From Bacteroidota bacterium (GTDB lineage Bacteria > Bacteroidota > Bacteroidia > Chitinophagales > JADIYW01): DNA of 64,000 nucleotides. The notes beneath the pieces were generated by a model. That model was given only the letters and a program-made list of their open reading frames with translations. It was not told the origin of the DNA and did no database searches. The stretch spans positions 1 through 64,000 of the forward strand of contig CAUJCO010000012.1 of assembly GCA_963169645.1 (NCBI GenBank), given 5' to 3'. The translations under genes and the position numbers were made by a program. This document shows, piece after piece, positions 16,449 through 25,159 of this stretch; the first letter of the stretch is position 1; every line of letters starts with the position of its first letter.

Positions 16449-18125
16449 TTAGATACTTTTGTTTTGCACATAGATTTTTTTAGATAATTTTAAATCTTGG
16501 ATAAGTCTTTTTTGTGAACCATGTGTATGTTCTATTAATTCATCCATCGAAACAAAGTCAGCATTAATCATGCTGATGCGTTCCGTATTTTCAATATCAT
16601 ATGCTTCTTTGAAGTTGGTTAATATCACTTTTATATTCTTGTCAACAGATTTTATTTCTTTAAACTCTTTGATAACTTGAAGAACATCGTGGTCAATAAA
16701 TTTTGATTTAGATGCATCAATAATCACCATGCTATTTTCAGGAATATGATCTAACGTCAATAAAATACTTGCTTTGTTTAAAAAGGATACTTCTTCCGAT
16801 AATTCAATTTTTATTACATCACCATTTTTATAACTGGAACGATGGAAATAATAGGCATTTTTGATGTTTTGTCTTAATAAATATGCAATACTTACAACCA
16901 TTCCGATTGCAACACCTTTTAATAAATCAGTTGCCACTACCGCTACAACCGTTACGGCAAATGGGATAAATTGCCATTTTCCTTCGTGCCACATTTTTCT
17001 AAATACGGCAGGATTGCATAATTTATAACCGGTAAGAATTAGTACGGCAGCTAAGGTTGCCAATGGAATTTTGTTTAATAAAAATGGAATACTAATACAA
17101 GCAATTAACAAGAAAAAACCATGAAATATTGCAGATAACTTTGTTTTTGCACCTGCACCTAAATTTGCAGATGAGCGTACAATTACCGATGTAATGGGCA
17201 ATCCACCGATAAAACCACTTACGATGTTTCCGGTTCCTTGTGCTATTAGTTCTCTATTGGTTGGTGTGTTGCGTTTATGTGGATCTAATTTGTCTATTGC
17301 TTCAATACACAATAATGTTTCTATGGATGCTACAATGGCAATTGTAGCTCCAATCATCCAAATATCAGCATTTAAAAAACCACTAAAATTAGGCAAAGTG
17401 AAGCTACCTAGAAATTCACCAAAACTAGAAATGACCGGTATGTTTACCAACATTTTTTTATCAGTTATAGCAAAGCTATAATTATTGGCAATAAAAAATT
17501 CGTTGAGTAAAATGCTCGCAATTACGGCAATTAAAGCACTTGGAATAGCTTGCAGTTTTTTCATAAATGGTAGTTTCCATAACAACAATATTCCGATTGA
17601 ACTAACCGTAATTATTAATGCTCCGACATGGAATAAATTATTTTTAAGTGCATTAAATAAGGTAACGATTTTTAATTCTTCTTCTTCTTTTTGGATGCCA
17701 CCAATCCCGATGGCATGTTCTATTTGATTTAAGATGATGATAATGCCGATTGCTGCCAGCATCCCTTCAATAACATTTGATGGAAAATAATAGGAAATAC
17801 TTCCGGCTTTTGCAATGCCTAATAAAACTTGAAAGATTCCGGCAACTATAACAGCACAAAGAAAGATTTCAAAAGAGCCAATGCTTGTAATAGCTGTTAA
17901 AATAATGGCTGTTAATCCGGCGGCCGGACCACTAACACTTAAAGCAGATTTACTGAGTGTGCCTATTACTAATCCACCTACAATGCCCGCGATTAATCCT
18001 GAAAATAAAGGTGCTCCGGAAGCCAATGCTATGCCTAAACATAAAGGCAACGCAATTAAGAATACAACTAAACCGGATGATAAATCATATTTGAAATTGG
18101 AGAAAGTATTTTTAGAGAAAGTCAT
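16449..18125 (-). CDS. SulP-family anion transporter with STAS domain
   Basis: A 558-residue SLC26/SulP transporter. About 11-14 membrane helices occupy residues 10-420, with the opening LPLCLGIALASGAPLFSGLI and ASGAP typical of the family, and the SulP signature region GSGNIVSGFIGG-like sequence near 300 (GTGNIVSGFIGGLPITSVIV). A C-terminal STAS domain covers about 430-550, with SMVIIDASKSKFIDHDVL. Members move sulfate, bicarbonate or other anions. Because a beta-carbonic anhydrase follows by 15 nt, bicarbonate is the likely substrate, by inference (BicA-like). Confidence 0.92.
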   Translation of the reverse strand: MTFSKNTFSNFKYDLSSGLVVFLIALPLCLGIALASGAPLFSGLIAGIVGGLVIGTLSKSALSVSGPAAGLTAIILTAITSIGSFEIFLCAVIVAGIFQVLLGIAKAGSISYYFPSNVIEGMLAAIGIIIILNQIEHAIGIGGIQKEEEELKIVTLFNALKNNLFHVGALIITVSSIGILLLWKLPFMKKLQAIPSALIAVIASILLNEFFIANNYSFAITDKKMLVNIPVISSFGEFLGSFTLPNFSGFLNADIWMIGATIAIVASIETLLCIEAIDKLDPHKRNTPTNRELIAQGTGNIVSGFIGGLPITSVIVRSSANLGAGAKTKLSAIFHGFFLLIACISIPFLLNKIPLATLAAVLILTGYKLCNPAVFRKMWHEGKWQFIPFAVTVVAVVATDLLKGVAIGMVVSIAYLLRQNIKNAYYFHRSSYKNGDVIKIELSEEVSFLNKASILLTLDHIPENSMVIIDASKSKFIDHDVLQVIKEFKEIKSVDKNIKVILTNFKEAYDIENTERISMINADFVSMDELIEHTHGSQKRLIQDLKLSKKIYVQNKSI

Positions 18126-18209
18126 AAACTTTATTATTTATTGTGAGAAATACATAGATGATTCTATCTGTAAATTGGATAGATAAAATGAAAATTAAAT
18201 AAGTAGAAA

Positions 18210-18512
18210 TTATGCTAATTCAGGTGGTGGCAAGAAAGTTTCTAACCAATCTACTGGAAAAATATGTAGTATAACGTGATTGAATTTATTTCTTTCACAT
18301 AAGTAAAAATAAGCAGCGGCTAATTTTAAATATTTGAATTGATGTAATAGTTTTAGGCTTTTTTCATTTACGTCTATTCCTTTTGATGTGCCGTGTTCTT
18401 CTTCTGCCGGAATAGATGTTATATAACTTCTAGAACGATTTTGGAAATAGCCAATGCCTATCGTAAATGTTACGAAATTTATTAAGAGCAATATGGTGTA
18501 TATCCTTTTCAA
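18210..18512 (-). CDS. Small membrane-anchored protein of unknown function
   Basis: A 100-residue protein with one N-terminal hydrophobic segment (IYTILLLINFVTFTIGIGYF, residues about 4-23) and a polar remainder ending LPPPELA. No family is recognised. It lies 84 nt upstream of the SulP gene on the same strand and may be the first gene of that transcript. The upstream 405 bp are non-coding and face the divergent phosphate unit. Coding status is supported by frame openness and position only. Confidence 0.5.
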   Translation of the reverse strand: MKRIYTILLLINFVTFTIGIGYFQNRSRSYITSIPAEEEHGTSKGIDVNEKSLKLLHQFKYLKLAAAYFYLCERNKFNHVILHIFPVDWLETFLPPPELA

Positions 18513-18917
18513 ATAGCGTTAGTATCCTAACAACAAATATCATTCAATTTTGTTTGATAGTGTGCAACTTTATTATTTAATAACATATTTTACGTTTATT
18601 GCCCTATTCTATTGATATTGTTGTGTTTAGTTTTCTTTCTGTGAATTTTAAGTGAACTTTTTCTCCTATTTATGAAAAATAATAACAATGTGAACAGATT
18701 TGTTTTTATATTGTGTTGATATTTAAATAGTTAACAAAGTTAATAATAGCTTCATTCTTAAATGTGTGTAATTGTAAAACGGGATAAATAGTGCAACTTA
18801 TCACTATTTTTATAGAACTTTGCATCGATGAATTTTGCCATCTATTCAACTTACATCGATTTTTGTTTTGGCTCGTTTGATGAACTAATTTCAAGTTTGA
18901 AGCTGATACAGAAACAA
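18513..18917. other. Divergent non-coding region upstream of the phosphate unit
   Basis: About 400 very A+T-rich bases between a leftward small gene and the rightward porin gene. On the + strand GAACTTTG at 18815-18822 resembles the Bacteroidota -7 box (TAnnTTTG) with one mismatch. Transcription from it would start near 18830, leaving an 85-90 nt leader before the ATG at 18918. No tRNA, hairpin riboswitch or further ORF is recognised. Confidence 0.4.
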
Positions 18918-20090
18918 ATGAGCTCGTTGATTCATCATTTTATTTTACCAATAATTAGTTTGTGTTTAAGTAAGCAATTTTTGTTTTTATGCATTGCTGT
19001 GTCCACTTCAAAAATAAACGTTGCAAAAAATGCCAATGTATCTTTTAAACTTGGAAACGGAATGACAGTAACGGATGCCGATTCATCTATGTCATTTAAT
19101 TTAAGTTTGATAAATCAAGATAGAATAGATGTTGCTAAAGTATTTATTAAAAATTACAAACCGACCGTTTCAGCACAAATTCAACGCTTGCGACTGCGAA
19201 CACGAGCCACCTTCTTTCATAATAAATTATTGTTTGCGTTGCAATTAGGATTTGAACCGCGCGAAGTAAAAAAAGGTCGAGTAATGATAGATGCATATCT
19301 GCGGTACACACCGATAAAATATGTGTCACTTCAAATTGGCCAAGCAAACTTGCCCGGAAATAGAGAATCAATGACATCGGCACATCTACAACAGTTTATT
19401 GATAGAAGTCCGACAAGTGCGTTGTTCCGTTCCGATAAAGATTTTAGTTTTCAAGTACATGGAAATTTTGGTAAAAAAATGTTGGTGAAACCGATTGTTT
19501 CCATCGCAACCGGAGAAGGTAGAAATTATACAGATGCATCGTTCCAACATTTTGATTATATGGCACGTGTAGAATGGTTGCCGTTGGGTAATTTTAATAG
19601 TTATTCGCAAGTAAATTTTTCCAGAGATATCAACCCTAAATTAGCACTTGGATTGGCTTATGATTTTAACCATAAAGCCATTTTCCAATACGGACAGATG
19701 GGCGGAAATACCATTGCAGATTCTGCTCAAAAAAGTATTCACACAGTTTATGCCGATTTGAATTTTCAATGGAGAGGACTTAATATCAATTCAGATTATG
19801 TGTACCGTGCCGTAAAAAAGGATAAGTCAAATTTGTACAAGAAAGGACATTCATTTTATGTGGCAGCAGGCTATACGTTTAAGAAACACTACGATGTAGC
19901 ATTTAGGTATAATCATTCATTTGCCGGGAAACACGGAAACATCGAACAGATAAATGATTATACAATCGCTTTCACAAAATACTTTTTTGAACACAATTTA
20001 AAAATACAAACAGATTATACGATTTCAGACAATAAAACTAAAAAACAAAAAAGTGGAATTTGGAGAATGCAATTCCAAATTATCATCTAA
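18918..20090 (+). CDS. OprO/OprP-type outer-membrane porin
   Basis: A protein of about 390 residues with an N-terminal hydrophobic export segment (ISLCLSKQFLFLCIAVSTS) and alternating beta-strands to the end, finishing with aromatic/hydrophobic residues (WRMQFQIII). Segments such as FKLGNGMTVTDADSSMSFNL, MIDAYLRYTPIKYVSLQIGQ and FQVHGNFGKKMLVKPIVSIA match the phosphate-selective porin O/P family. An in-frame ATG at 18828 exists, but it would put about 30 unrelated residues before the export signal and lies at or before the probable transcription start, so ATG 18918 is preferred. It is followed by a DUF47 gene (25 nt) and PiT, so phosphate uptake is the likely role. Confidence 0.8.
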   Translation: MSSLIHHFILPIISLCLSKQFLFLCIAVSTSKINVAKNANVSFKLGNGMTVTDADSSMSFNLSLINQDRIDVAKVFIKNYKPTVSAQIQRLRLRTRATFFHNKLLFALQLGFEPREVKKGRVMIDAYLRYTPIKYVSLQIGQANLPGNRESMTSAHLQQFIDRSPTSALFRSDKDFSFQVHGNFGKKMLVKPIVSIATGEGRNYTDASFQHFDYMARVEWLPLGNFNSYSQVNFSRDINPKLALGLAYDFNHKAIFQYGQMGGNTIADSAQKSIHTVYADLNFQWRGLNINSDYVYRAVKKDKSNLYKKGHSFYVAAGYTFKKHYDVAFRYNHSFAGKHGNIEQINDYTIAFTKYFFEHNLKIQTDYTISDNKTKKQKSGIWRMQFQIII

Positions 20091-20115
20091 TTTTTAAACT
20101 ATTAAATCAAACAAT

Positions 20116-20760
20116 ATGTCAATTCCATTATTAAAATTTTTCCAACCTAAAGACAAAATCTTTCACAATTTATTTGAAAGAGGAGCAGATGTTTCTGTGA
20201 AAATAAGTGAAGTTTTTTTGGAAGCAATGAAATGTACAGATGCTAAACGTATGGAAATTTTAGCACAAACCGGAAAGTTAGAACACGAAGCCGATGATAT
20301 CGTTCATAATATTTATTTAGAACTCAATAAAAACTTTATCACACCTTTTGACAGAGAAGATATTTTAGCTTTAGCTGCAGCTATGGATGATGTAGTAGAT
20401 TATATAGATGAAGTAGGTAACAAAATGAAAAACTACGAATTCAATGAGTTCAATGAATATATTCTGAAAATATCTGAATTAAATGATGAATCAGTAAAAG
20501 AGCTAAAAATAGCAATTTATGAATTGAGAAATATGAAAGATCTTCAGAAGGTAAACGATGCTTGCATTAAAGTACATGGTTACGAATCTAAAGTAGATAT
20601 GATATACAACCAAGCTATGGGTGATTTAATTCGCCATAATAAAGATAATCCGGTTCGTATAATTGTATTAAAAGATTTATATGAAGAGTTGGAACTAATT
20701 TCTGATAAATGCCAAGATGTGTCGAATGTCATTGAATCTATCGTTATTAAATACTCATAG
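20116..20760 (+). CDS. DUF47 (PhoU-like) accessory protein of PiT transport
   Basis: A 214-residue all-helical protein of the DUF47/PhoU-like family. Features include KTGKLEHEADDIVHNIY-type sequence (LEHEADDIVHNIYLELN near residue 58), FDREDILALAAAMDDVVDYI near 84, and a repeat-like C-terminal half with VHGYESKVDMIYNQAM and ELELISDKCQDVSNVIESIV. The acidic E/D clusters of the E-x-x-x-D type bind metal in PhoU. Such genes stand next to PiT transporters in many bacteria and are thought to control or assist them. It lies between the porin and PiT genes, with gaps of 25 and 43 nt. Confidence 0.92.
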   Translation: MSIPLLKFFQPKDKIFHNLFERGADVSVKISEVFLEAMKCTDAKRMEILAQTGKLEHEADDIVHNIYLELNKNFITPFDREDILALAAAMDDVVDYIDEVGNKMKNYEFNEFNEYILKISELNDESVKELKIAIYELRNMKDLQKVNDACIKVHGYESKVDMIYNQAMGDLIRHNKDNPVRIIVLKDLYEELELISDKCQDVSNVIESIVIKYS

Positions 20761-20803
20761 TGTTTATTATTATAAAACACAGTTATTACACTAAATACTC
20801 TTT

Positions 20804-22468
20804 ATGGAATTTGTAATTATCATTATCCTACTAGCTTTATTATTCGATTATATAAATGGTTTTCACGATGCAGCTAACTCCATTGCAACCATCGTTTCTA
20901 CTAAAGTATTAACGCCCTTTCAAGCGGTAGTTTGGGCAGCATTTTTTAATTTCATTGCGTTCTTAATTTTCAAAGATCACGCCGTTGCAAATACCATTGG
21001 TAAAACGGTTAATGAAAATTTCATTACGCTACCTGTTATTTTTTCCGGATTAATTGCCGCCATTATTTGGAACTTACTAACGTGGTGGTATGGCATTCCA
21101 TCATCTTCGTCTCATACTTTAATCGGTGGATTTGCTGGTGCAGCTATTACACATGCATTTATGCAAAAAGGTTTCATTCCGTTGCATTTAATTATTGATA
21201 GCGCTAACGTATTAAAAATCATAATGTTCATTTTCTTGGCACCATTTATTGGTATGGGAATTTCCATGTTCTATACGCTCATTATGATGCAACGAACAAC
21301 TTGGTTAAAATGTACCGTATTGTTATTTACATGTGTGTTGGTATGGTTTATGTTTATCCATTTCCAAGAAAAGAAAATTGATAAAAACTTAGAGAAATTT
21401 TTTAAAGTATCAACCTATCAAAAAGCTATCGAAGATATTGATAAAGCAGCGGATAAAGCATCCAACGAAAAGAAATACACCATAGCGTATGCCAATGCTC
21501 ACAAAGCTTTTGAATATGTACGGTTTTATGAAGCAAAAGGAGCCGAGCAAGTAGCAACAGATATCGTTTCTAATATCGATATGGAAATGGTAACTGCATC
21601 AAGAATTGAAGATAATATCAAATTATTTTTTAAGGTAAAACAACTTGAAGTATTAGCTAAAAAGGATAAAAAACATGAGCAAGCATTTCAGTTTGCTAAA
21701 ATAGCAATTGACTCGCTTAAGCCGATTACCAAACAGTTTAAAACCTTAGGTTATGATAGTATGGTGCAAGTGATGTTAACCAAAGTGCCGATACAACCTA
21801 ATAAAATTGCAGAGTTTGACCAAATTGTTCGCGTTGACATCAAAAAAGATTTAATAAAAGAAATTGAAAAAGGCGACAACAAAGTAATTCGGTATAGTTT
21901 GATTGTGATGCTGTTGATTTTAATTGCATCGTTTATTTATACAGAAATTATCAGAGAACCAAGTGCACAACGAACTGCTAACAACTTTAAGAAAATGCAG
22001 TTGCTTTCTTCTGCAGCCTTTAGTATCGGACATGGTGGAAATGATGCTCAAAAAGTAATGGGTATTATTGCTGCGGCATTAATGGCAAATGGAAACATTG
22101 TAGATATTAAAGCTATGCCGGATTGGGTGCCGCTTTCTTGTTATGTTGCGATTAGTTTGGGTACATTGAGCGGTGGTTGGAAAATTGTAAAAACAATGGG
22201 AACTAAAATCACCAAAGTAACGCCGTTAGAAGGTGTTTGTGCAGAAACAGCCGGTGCTACCACCTTATTTTTAACAGAGCAAATGGGTATTCCGGTTTCT
22301 ACCACACATACTATTACTGGAGCAATCATTGGTGTTGGTGCTACCAAACGTTTGAGTGCTGTGCGTTGGGGTGTTACGGTCAATTTATTGTGGGCTTGGA
22401 TTTTAACCATTCCAATTAGTGCTATATTAGCAGCCATCACTTTTTATATCGTACAGTTTTTTGTTTAA
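20804..22468 (+). CDS. Inorganic phosphate transporter, PiT family, with a large central insertion
   Basis: A 554-residue PiT-type symporter that takes up phosphate with a cation. Both inverted halves carry the signature: FDYINGFHDAANSIATIVST near residue 14 and FSIGHGGNDAQKVMGIIAAA near residue 405; SSSSHTLIGGFAGA and STTHTITGAIIGVG mark the second motif of each half. Between the halves, at about residues 189-362, lies a charged, mainly helical segment (KKIDKNLEKFFKVSTYQKAI onward) flanked by two membrane helices. Typical bacterial PiT proteins have a much shorter loop here. It is the last gene of the porin-DUF47-PiT unit and is followed by a strong terminator. Confidence 0.95.
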   Translation: MEFVIIIILLALLFDYINGFHDAANSIATIVSTKVLTPFQAVVWAAFFNFIAFLIFKDHAVANTIGKTVNENFITLPVIFSGLIAAIIWNLLTWWYGIPSSSSHTLIGGFAGAAITHAFMQKGFIPLHLIIDSANVLKIIMFIFLAPFIGMGISMFYTLIMMQRTTWLKCTVLLFTCVLVWFMFIHFQEKKIDKNLEKFFKVSTYQKAIEDIDKAADKASNEKKYTIAYANAHKAFEYVRFYEAKGAEQVATDIVSNIDMEMVTASRIEDNIKLFFKVKQLEVLAKKDKKHEQAFQFAKIAIDSLKPITKQFKTLGYDSMVQVMLTKVPIQPNKIAEFDQIVRVDIKKDLIKEIEKGDNKVIRYSLIVMLLILIASFIYTEIIREPSAQRTANNFKKMQLLSSAAFSIGHGGNDAQKVMGIIAAALMANGNIVDIKAMPDWVPLSCYVAISLGTLSGGWKIVKTMGTKITKVTPLEGVCAETAGATTLFLTEQMGIPVSTTHTITGAIIGVGATKRLSAVRWGVTVNLLWAWILTIPISAILAAITFYIVQFFV

Positions 22469-22491
22469 TAATTTTTTATAGATAGATAAAC

Positions 22492-22526
22492 AGCAGGTCG
22501 CTCATTTGAGCGACCTGCTATTTTTT
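22492..22526 (+). terminator. Rho-independent terminator after PiT
   Basis: A 13-bp near-perfect palindrome (AGCAGGTCGCTCA / TGAGCGACCTGCT) with a minimal loop, followed by a T6 tract. It begins 23 nt after the PiT stop codon and ends the phosphate unit. Confidence 0.93.
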
Positions 22527-22576
22527 ATAAAAATGGATAGATGTTTTTTTTGATAGAATCAGATGCGATTAATTAC

Positions 22577-23881
22577 TTAAAATTTCAACCAATGCCAAGC
22601 AACTTTGCTTCCCGTTTTATTGTTATTAAATTCAATAGCCGGTGCCGGAAGTTTGATGATGTTTAATACTTTCATCAAACCTTTTGCCCAATGTTTTTTT
22701 ACCGGCAATTTAGTCCAATCAATATCAAAAGAAAAATAAAAACGATGTAGTCGTTGAATGTCGGTACGGTCAACAATATCAGCCGGATTGACGTTTTCTA
22801 AATCATCGCTGCTTAAATTGTTCTTATCCCAAATATTTTTGTAACCACCTAACATGCCGGATGCTCCATATCCAAAAGAAACTTGTAAGCACTTCGGAAA
22901 TTTTGACTTTGGATTTTTAATAAATGCACCCGGACTTACGCTCCACCAAAATGTAATTCCGTTATAGTCTTTCAATAAGGATTCTGTAAAGGATGTGCCA
23001 TATAATTTATCGGCTCTGGCCTTTACCATTGGGTCGTTGTATTTGTTATAGTTTACCGGAAAAGCCGACATCTTCATCGTTATTTTTTGGTCGTGCCAAA
23101 CATATTGTTGTATGCCAAATAATAAACTACCACTTACATTCATCACGATATCGCCCCAAGAAAATCCCCATTTTTTTTGAAAACCATCGTTTACTTCAAT
23201 GGAAAGTTGCCACATATTTCCCATTAACATACCAATCCAAATGGCATTTTTTTCTTTAACGCCCGCCCATCTATATAAATCATAATGCCATTTCGATTCG
23301 AAATAACAAGAGTAGGCATGCCCTAACTTATCCATCTGATTCCACTCGCCCCAATCGTTAAAAAGATGGAATTTTTCTCGCTCGGATTGTGAATACCAAG
23401 CAGCACTCCACCATGCATTTGCAGTAGCATATAATCCGGCAATCATTCCGGAAACTAAGCCAACGCGTGGTTTATTTAATACTTCCGAATTTCTGAAAAA
23501 AGAATATGGTTTCCGCATTTTTATTTTTCCGGTATATGCATAAGCCGGATCGACCGGTGCATAATCGTAATGGAAAACAGTATCATAATTTATGATAAAT
23601 ACATTTGGATTTTGCCAAGTGGTATCCGGAATTAAATCATAGTTTGCAACTACTCTTTTTATAGCATATTTCGTATTAAAAATCGTATCGTCGTGCACCG
23701 CGAGTGAATCCGCAGTGTGCACCGTATCTTTTATAATGAGGTAAGGTGTATTAAAATCAGGAATTATTGTAGTTGTAGTAGGCTTTTTTTTATCTTTTTT
23801 TAGACTAAGAGCATACGAACCGGAATAATTAGAAAGTACAATTAGTAAAAAAAACAGTCTAATTATGCGGTAGGTCATCAA
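22577..23881 (-). CDS. Exported DUF2279-family protein
   Basis: A 434-residue protein with a signal peptide (RLFFLLIVLSNYSGSYA) and a central DUF2279 (YfiM-like) domain around residues 140-270. Visible motifs are YATANAWWSAAWYSQSEREK, FNDWGEWNQMDKLGHAYSCY, and WGFSWGDIVMNVSGSLLFGI. The DK-x-GH and SWGD patterns are constant in the family. The function of the family is unknown; it is expected in the outer membrane or periplasm. It is transcribed leftward, divergent from exbB, and ends 50 nt from the PiT terminator. Confidence 0.8.
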   Translation of the reverse strand: MMTYRIIRLFFLLIVLSNYSGSYALSLKKDKKKPTTTTIIPDFNTPYLIIKDTVHTADSLAVHDDTIFNTKYAIKRVVANYDLIPDTTWQNPNVFIINYDTVFHYDYAPVDPAYAYTGKIKMRKPYSFFRNSEVLNKPRVGLVSGMIAGLYATANAWWSAAWYSQSEREKFHLFNDWGEWNQMDKLGHAYSCYFESKWHYDLYRWAGVKEKNAIWIGMLMGNMWQLSIEVNDGFQKKWGFSWGDIVMNVSGSLLFGIQQYVWHDQKITMKMSAFPVNYNKYNDPMVKARADKLYGTSFTESLLKDYNGITFWWSVSPGAFIKNPKSKFPKCLQVSFGYGASGMLGGYKNIWDKNNLSSDDLENVNPADIVDRTDIQRLHRFYFSFDIDWTKLPVKKHWAKGLMKVLNIIKLPAPAIEFNNNKTGSKVAWHWLKF

Positions 23882-23959
23882 TTTGGCATTTTATTTGAAA
23901 GCTAAAAATAGTTAAATACTTTGAATATAAGGTTATCCACAATACAATAGTATATTCAA

Positions 23960-23990
23960 TTTGTACGTTTATCTTAAAATCTTAATTTTG
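23960..23990 (+). promoter_or_regulatory. Bacteroidota-type promoter of the exbB-exbD genes
   Basis: TTTG at 23960-23963, a 19-nt spacer, and TAATTTTG at 23983-23990. This matches the TTTG-N19-TAnnTTTG promoter known in Bacteroidota. It lies 18 nt upstream of the exbB start codon. Confidence 0.65.
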
Positions 23991-24008
23991 TCCAAATAAA
24001 TTATATAC

Positions 24009-24713
24009 ATGGGAATTTTTTTGCAAGCCGTTACAACAGCAGTCGTTGATTCTTCGAACATTATCGCTCCGGCAGCCGCAGCACCTATTGAAGAATTGTC
24101 GGTAATGAGTTTATTAATGAAAGGTGGTGTTATTATGATACCATTGATTGTTTTATTTGCAGTATCTATTTTCTTTATTGTAGAAAGATGGTTGTTTTTT
24201 AATCAACGTTCTAAAATCAATAACAACTTGGTAAGAGAAGTGTTGGATAAATTATATTCCGGTAATTTACAAGGAGCCGATGCACTTTGCACTTCCGATA
24301 AAACTGCATTGGGTAACGTATTGCAGGCAGGTATTTCTCAATTAGGAAAACCAATAGACCACATCGAAAAAGCATTGGAAATACAATCGAATATTGAAAT
24401 CAATGAAATGGAAAAACGCACCAGCTGGATTAGTATTATTTCGGGTGTGGCACCACGTTTAGGATTTATCGGAACAATTTTAGGCGTAATTTTAATCTTC
24501 TTTAAAATATCACAAACTGCAGATATTTCCATTGGTACCATTTCGGCAGGTTTGTATCAAAAAATGATTACTTCTGCAGCCGGGTTAGTAGTAGGTGTCA
24601 TCGCGTTTATGGGTTATCATTTCTTATTAACGTTGATAGATAATTATTCCATGAAATTACAAAAACAAATTTTTGAGTTTGTTCGTGGTATCCAAAAACC
24701 GGTTAATAAATAA
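24009..24713 (+). CDS. exbB: MotA/TolQ/ExbB proton-channel protein
   Basis: A 234-residue membrane protein with a hydrophobic segment near residues 38-58 (MIPLIVLFAVSIFFIVERWL) and the conserved pair of helices near 150-205. Motifs of the family: TSWISIISGVAPRLGFIGTI and LGVILIFFKIS, and ISAGLYQKMITSAAGLVVGV. ExbB pentamers with ExbD use the proton gradient to drive an envelope partner. A normal ExbB region reads 'APLLGLLGTV'; here it is APRLGFIGTI, within the family's range. ExbD follows 38 nt later. No tonB gene is adjacent. Confidence 0.92.
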   Translation: MGIFLQAVTTAVVDSSNIIAPAAAAPIEELSVMSLLMKGGVIMIPLIVLFAVSIFFIVERWLFFNQRSKINNNLVREVLDKLYSGNLQGADALCTSDKTALGNVLQAGISQLGKPIDHIEKALEIQSNIEINEMEKRTSWISIISGVAPRLGFIGTILGVILIFFKISQTADISIGTISAGLYQKMITSAAGLVVGVIAFMGYHFLLTLIDNYSMKLQKQIFEFVRGIQKPVNK

Positions 24714-24751
24714 GCGAATTTAATCTACTTTACAATAAGAAAAATAATAGT

Positions 24752-25147
24752 ATGAATATCAAAAGAAGAAGACCGTTTCACGATGAAGATGCGATGGCAT
24801 CCATGAACGATATTATGTTCTTTTTAATGTTGTTTTTCTTAATTATTTCTACCATAGCAAATCCAAATGTAATTAAGTTGATGTTGCCCAAAGCAAACAC
24901 AACAGAACAATTGGCAAAACAACCGGTTACTTTATCAGTTACGGAAGATAAACGCTACTACATTAACACCACAGAAATCCCGTTAGAAGGTTTGGAAAAT
25001 GCATTAACAACTGCAATGGGCAACAATCCGGACCAAACAGTGGTATTGCGTGTGGCAGATAATCTTACTGTGCAAGATTTAGTAGATGTGATGTCTTTAG
25101 GTGCTAAACTGAAATTAAAAATGGTATTGAGTACCGTGAAAAATTAA
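24752..25147 (+). CDS. exbD: ExbD/TolR-family protein
   Basis: A 131-residue protein with a short cytoplasmic N-terminus, one membrane helix (about residues 22-40) and a periplasmic domain. The MNDIMFFLMLFFLIISTIAN segment has the invariant membrane Asp that carries protons. The C-terminal part (VLRVADNLTVQDLVDVMSLG) fits the ExbD/TolR fold. It forms the stator partner of the upstream ExbB. It ends 12 nt from the convergent esterase gene, so the exb transcript appears to hold only these two genes. Confidence 0.92.
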   Translation: MNIKRRRPFHDEDAMASMNDIMFFLMLFFLIISTIANPNVIKLMLPKANTTEQLAKQPVTLSVTEDKRYYINTTEIPLEGLENALTTAMGNNPDQTVVLRVADNLTVQDLVDVMSLGAKLKLKMVLSTVKN

Positions 25148-25159
25148 TTTCATAATTAT

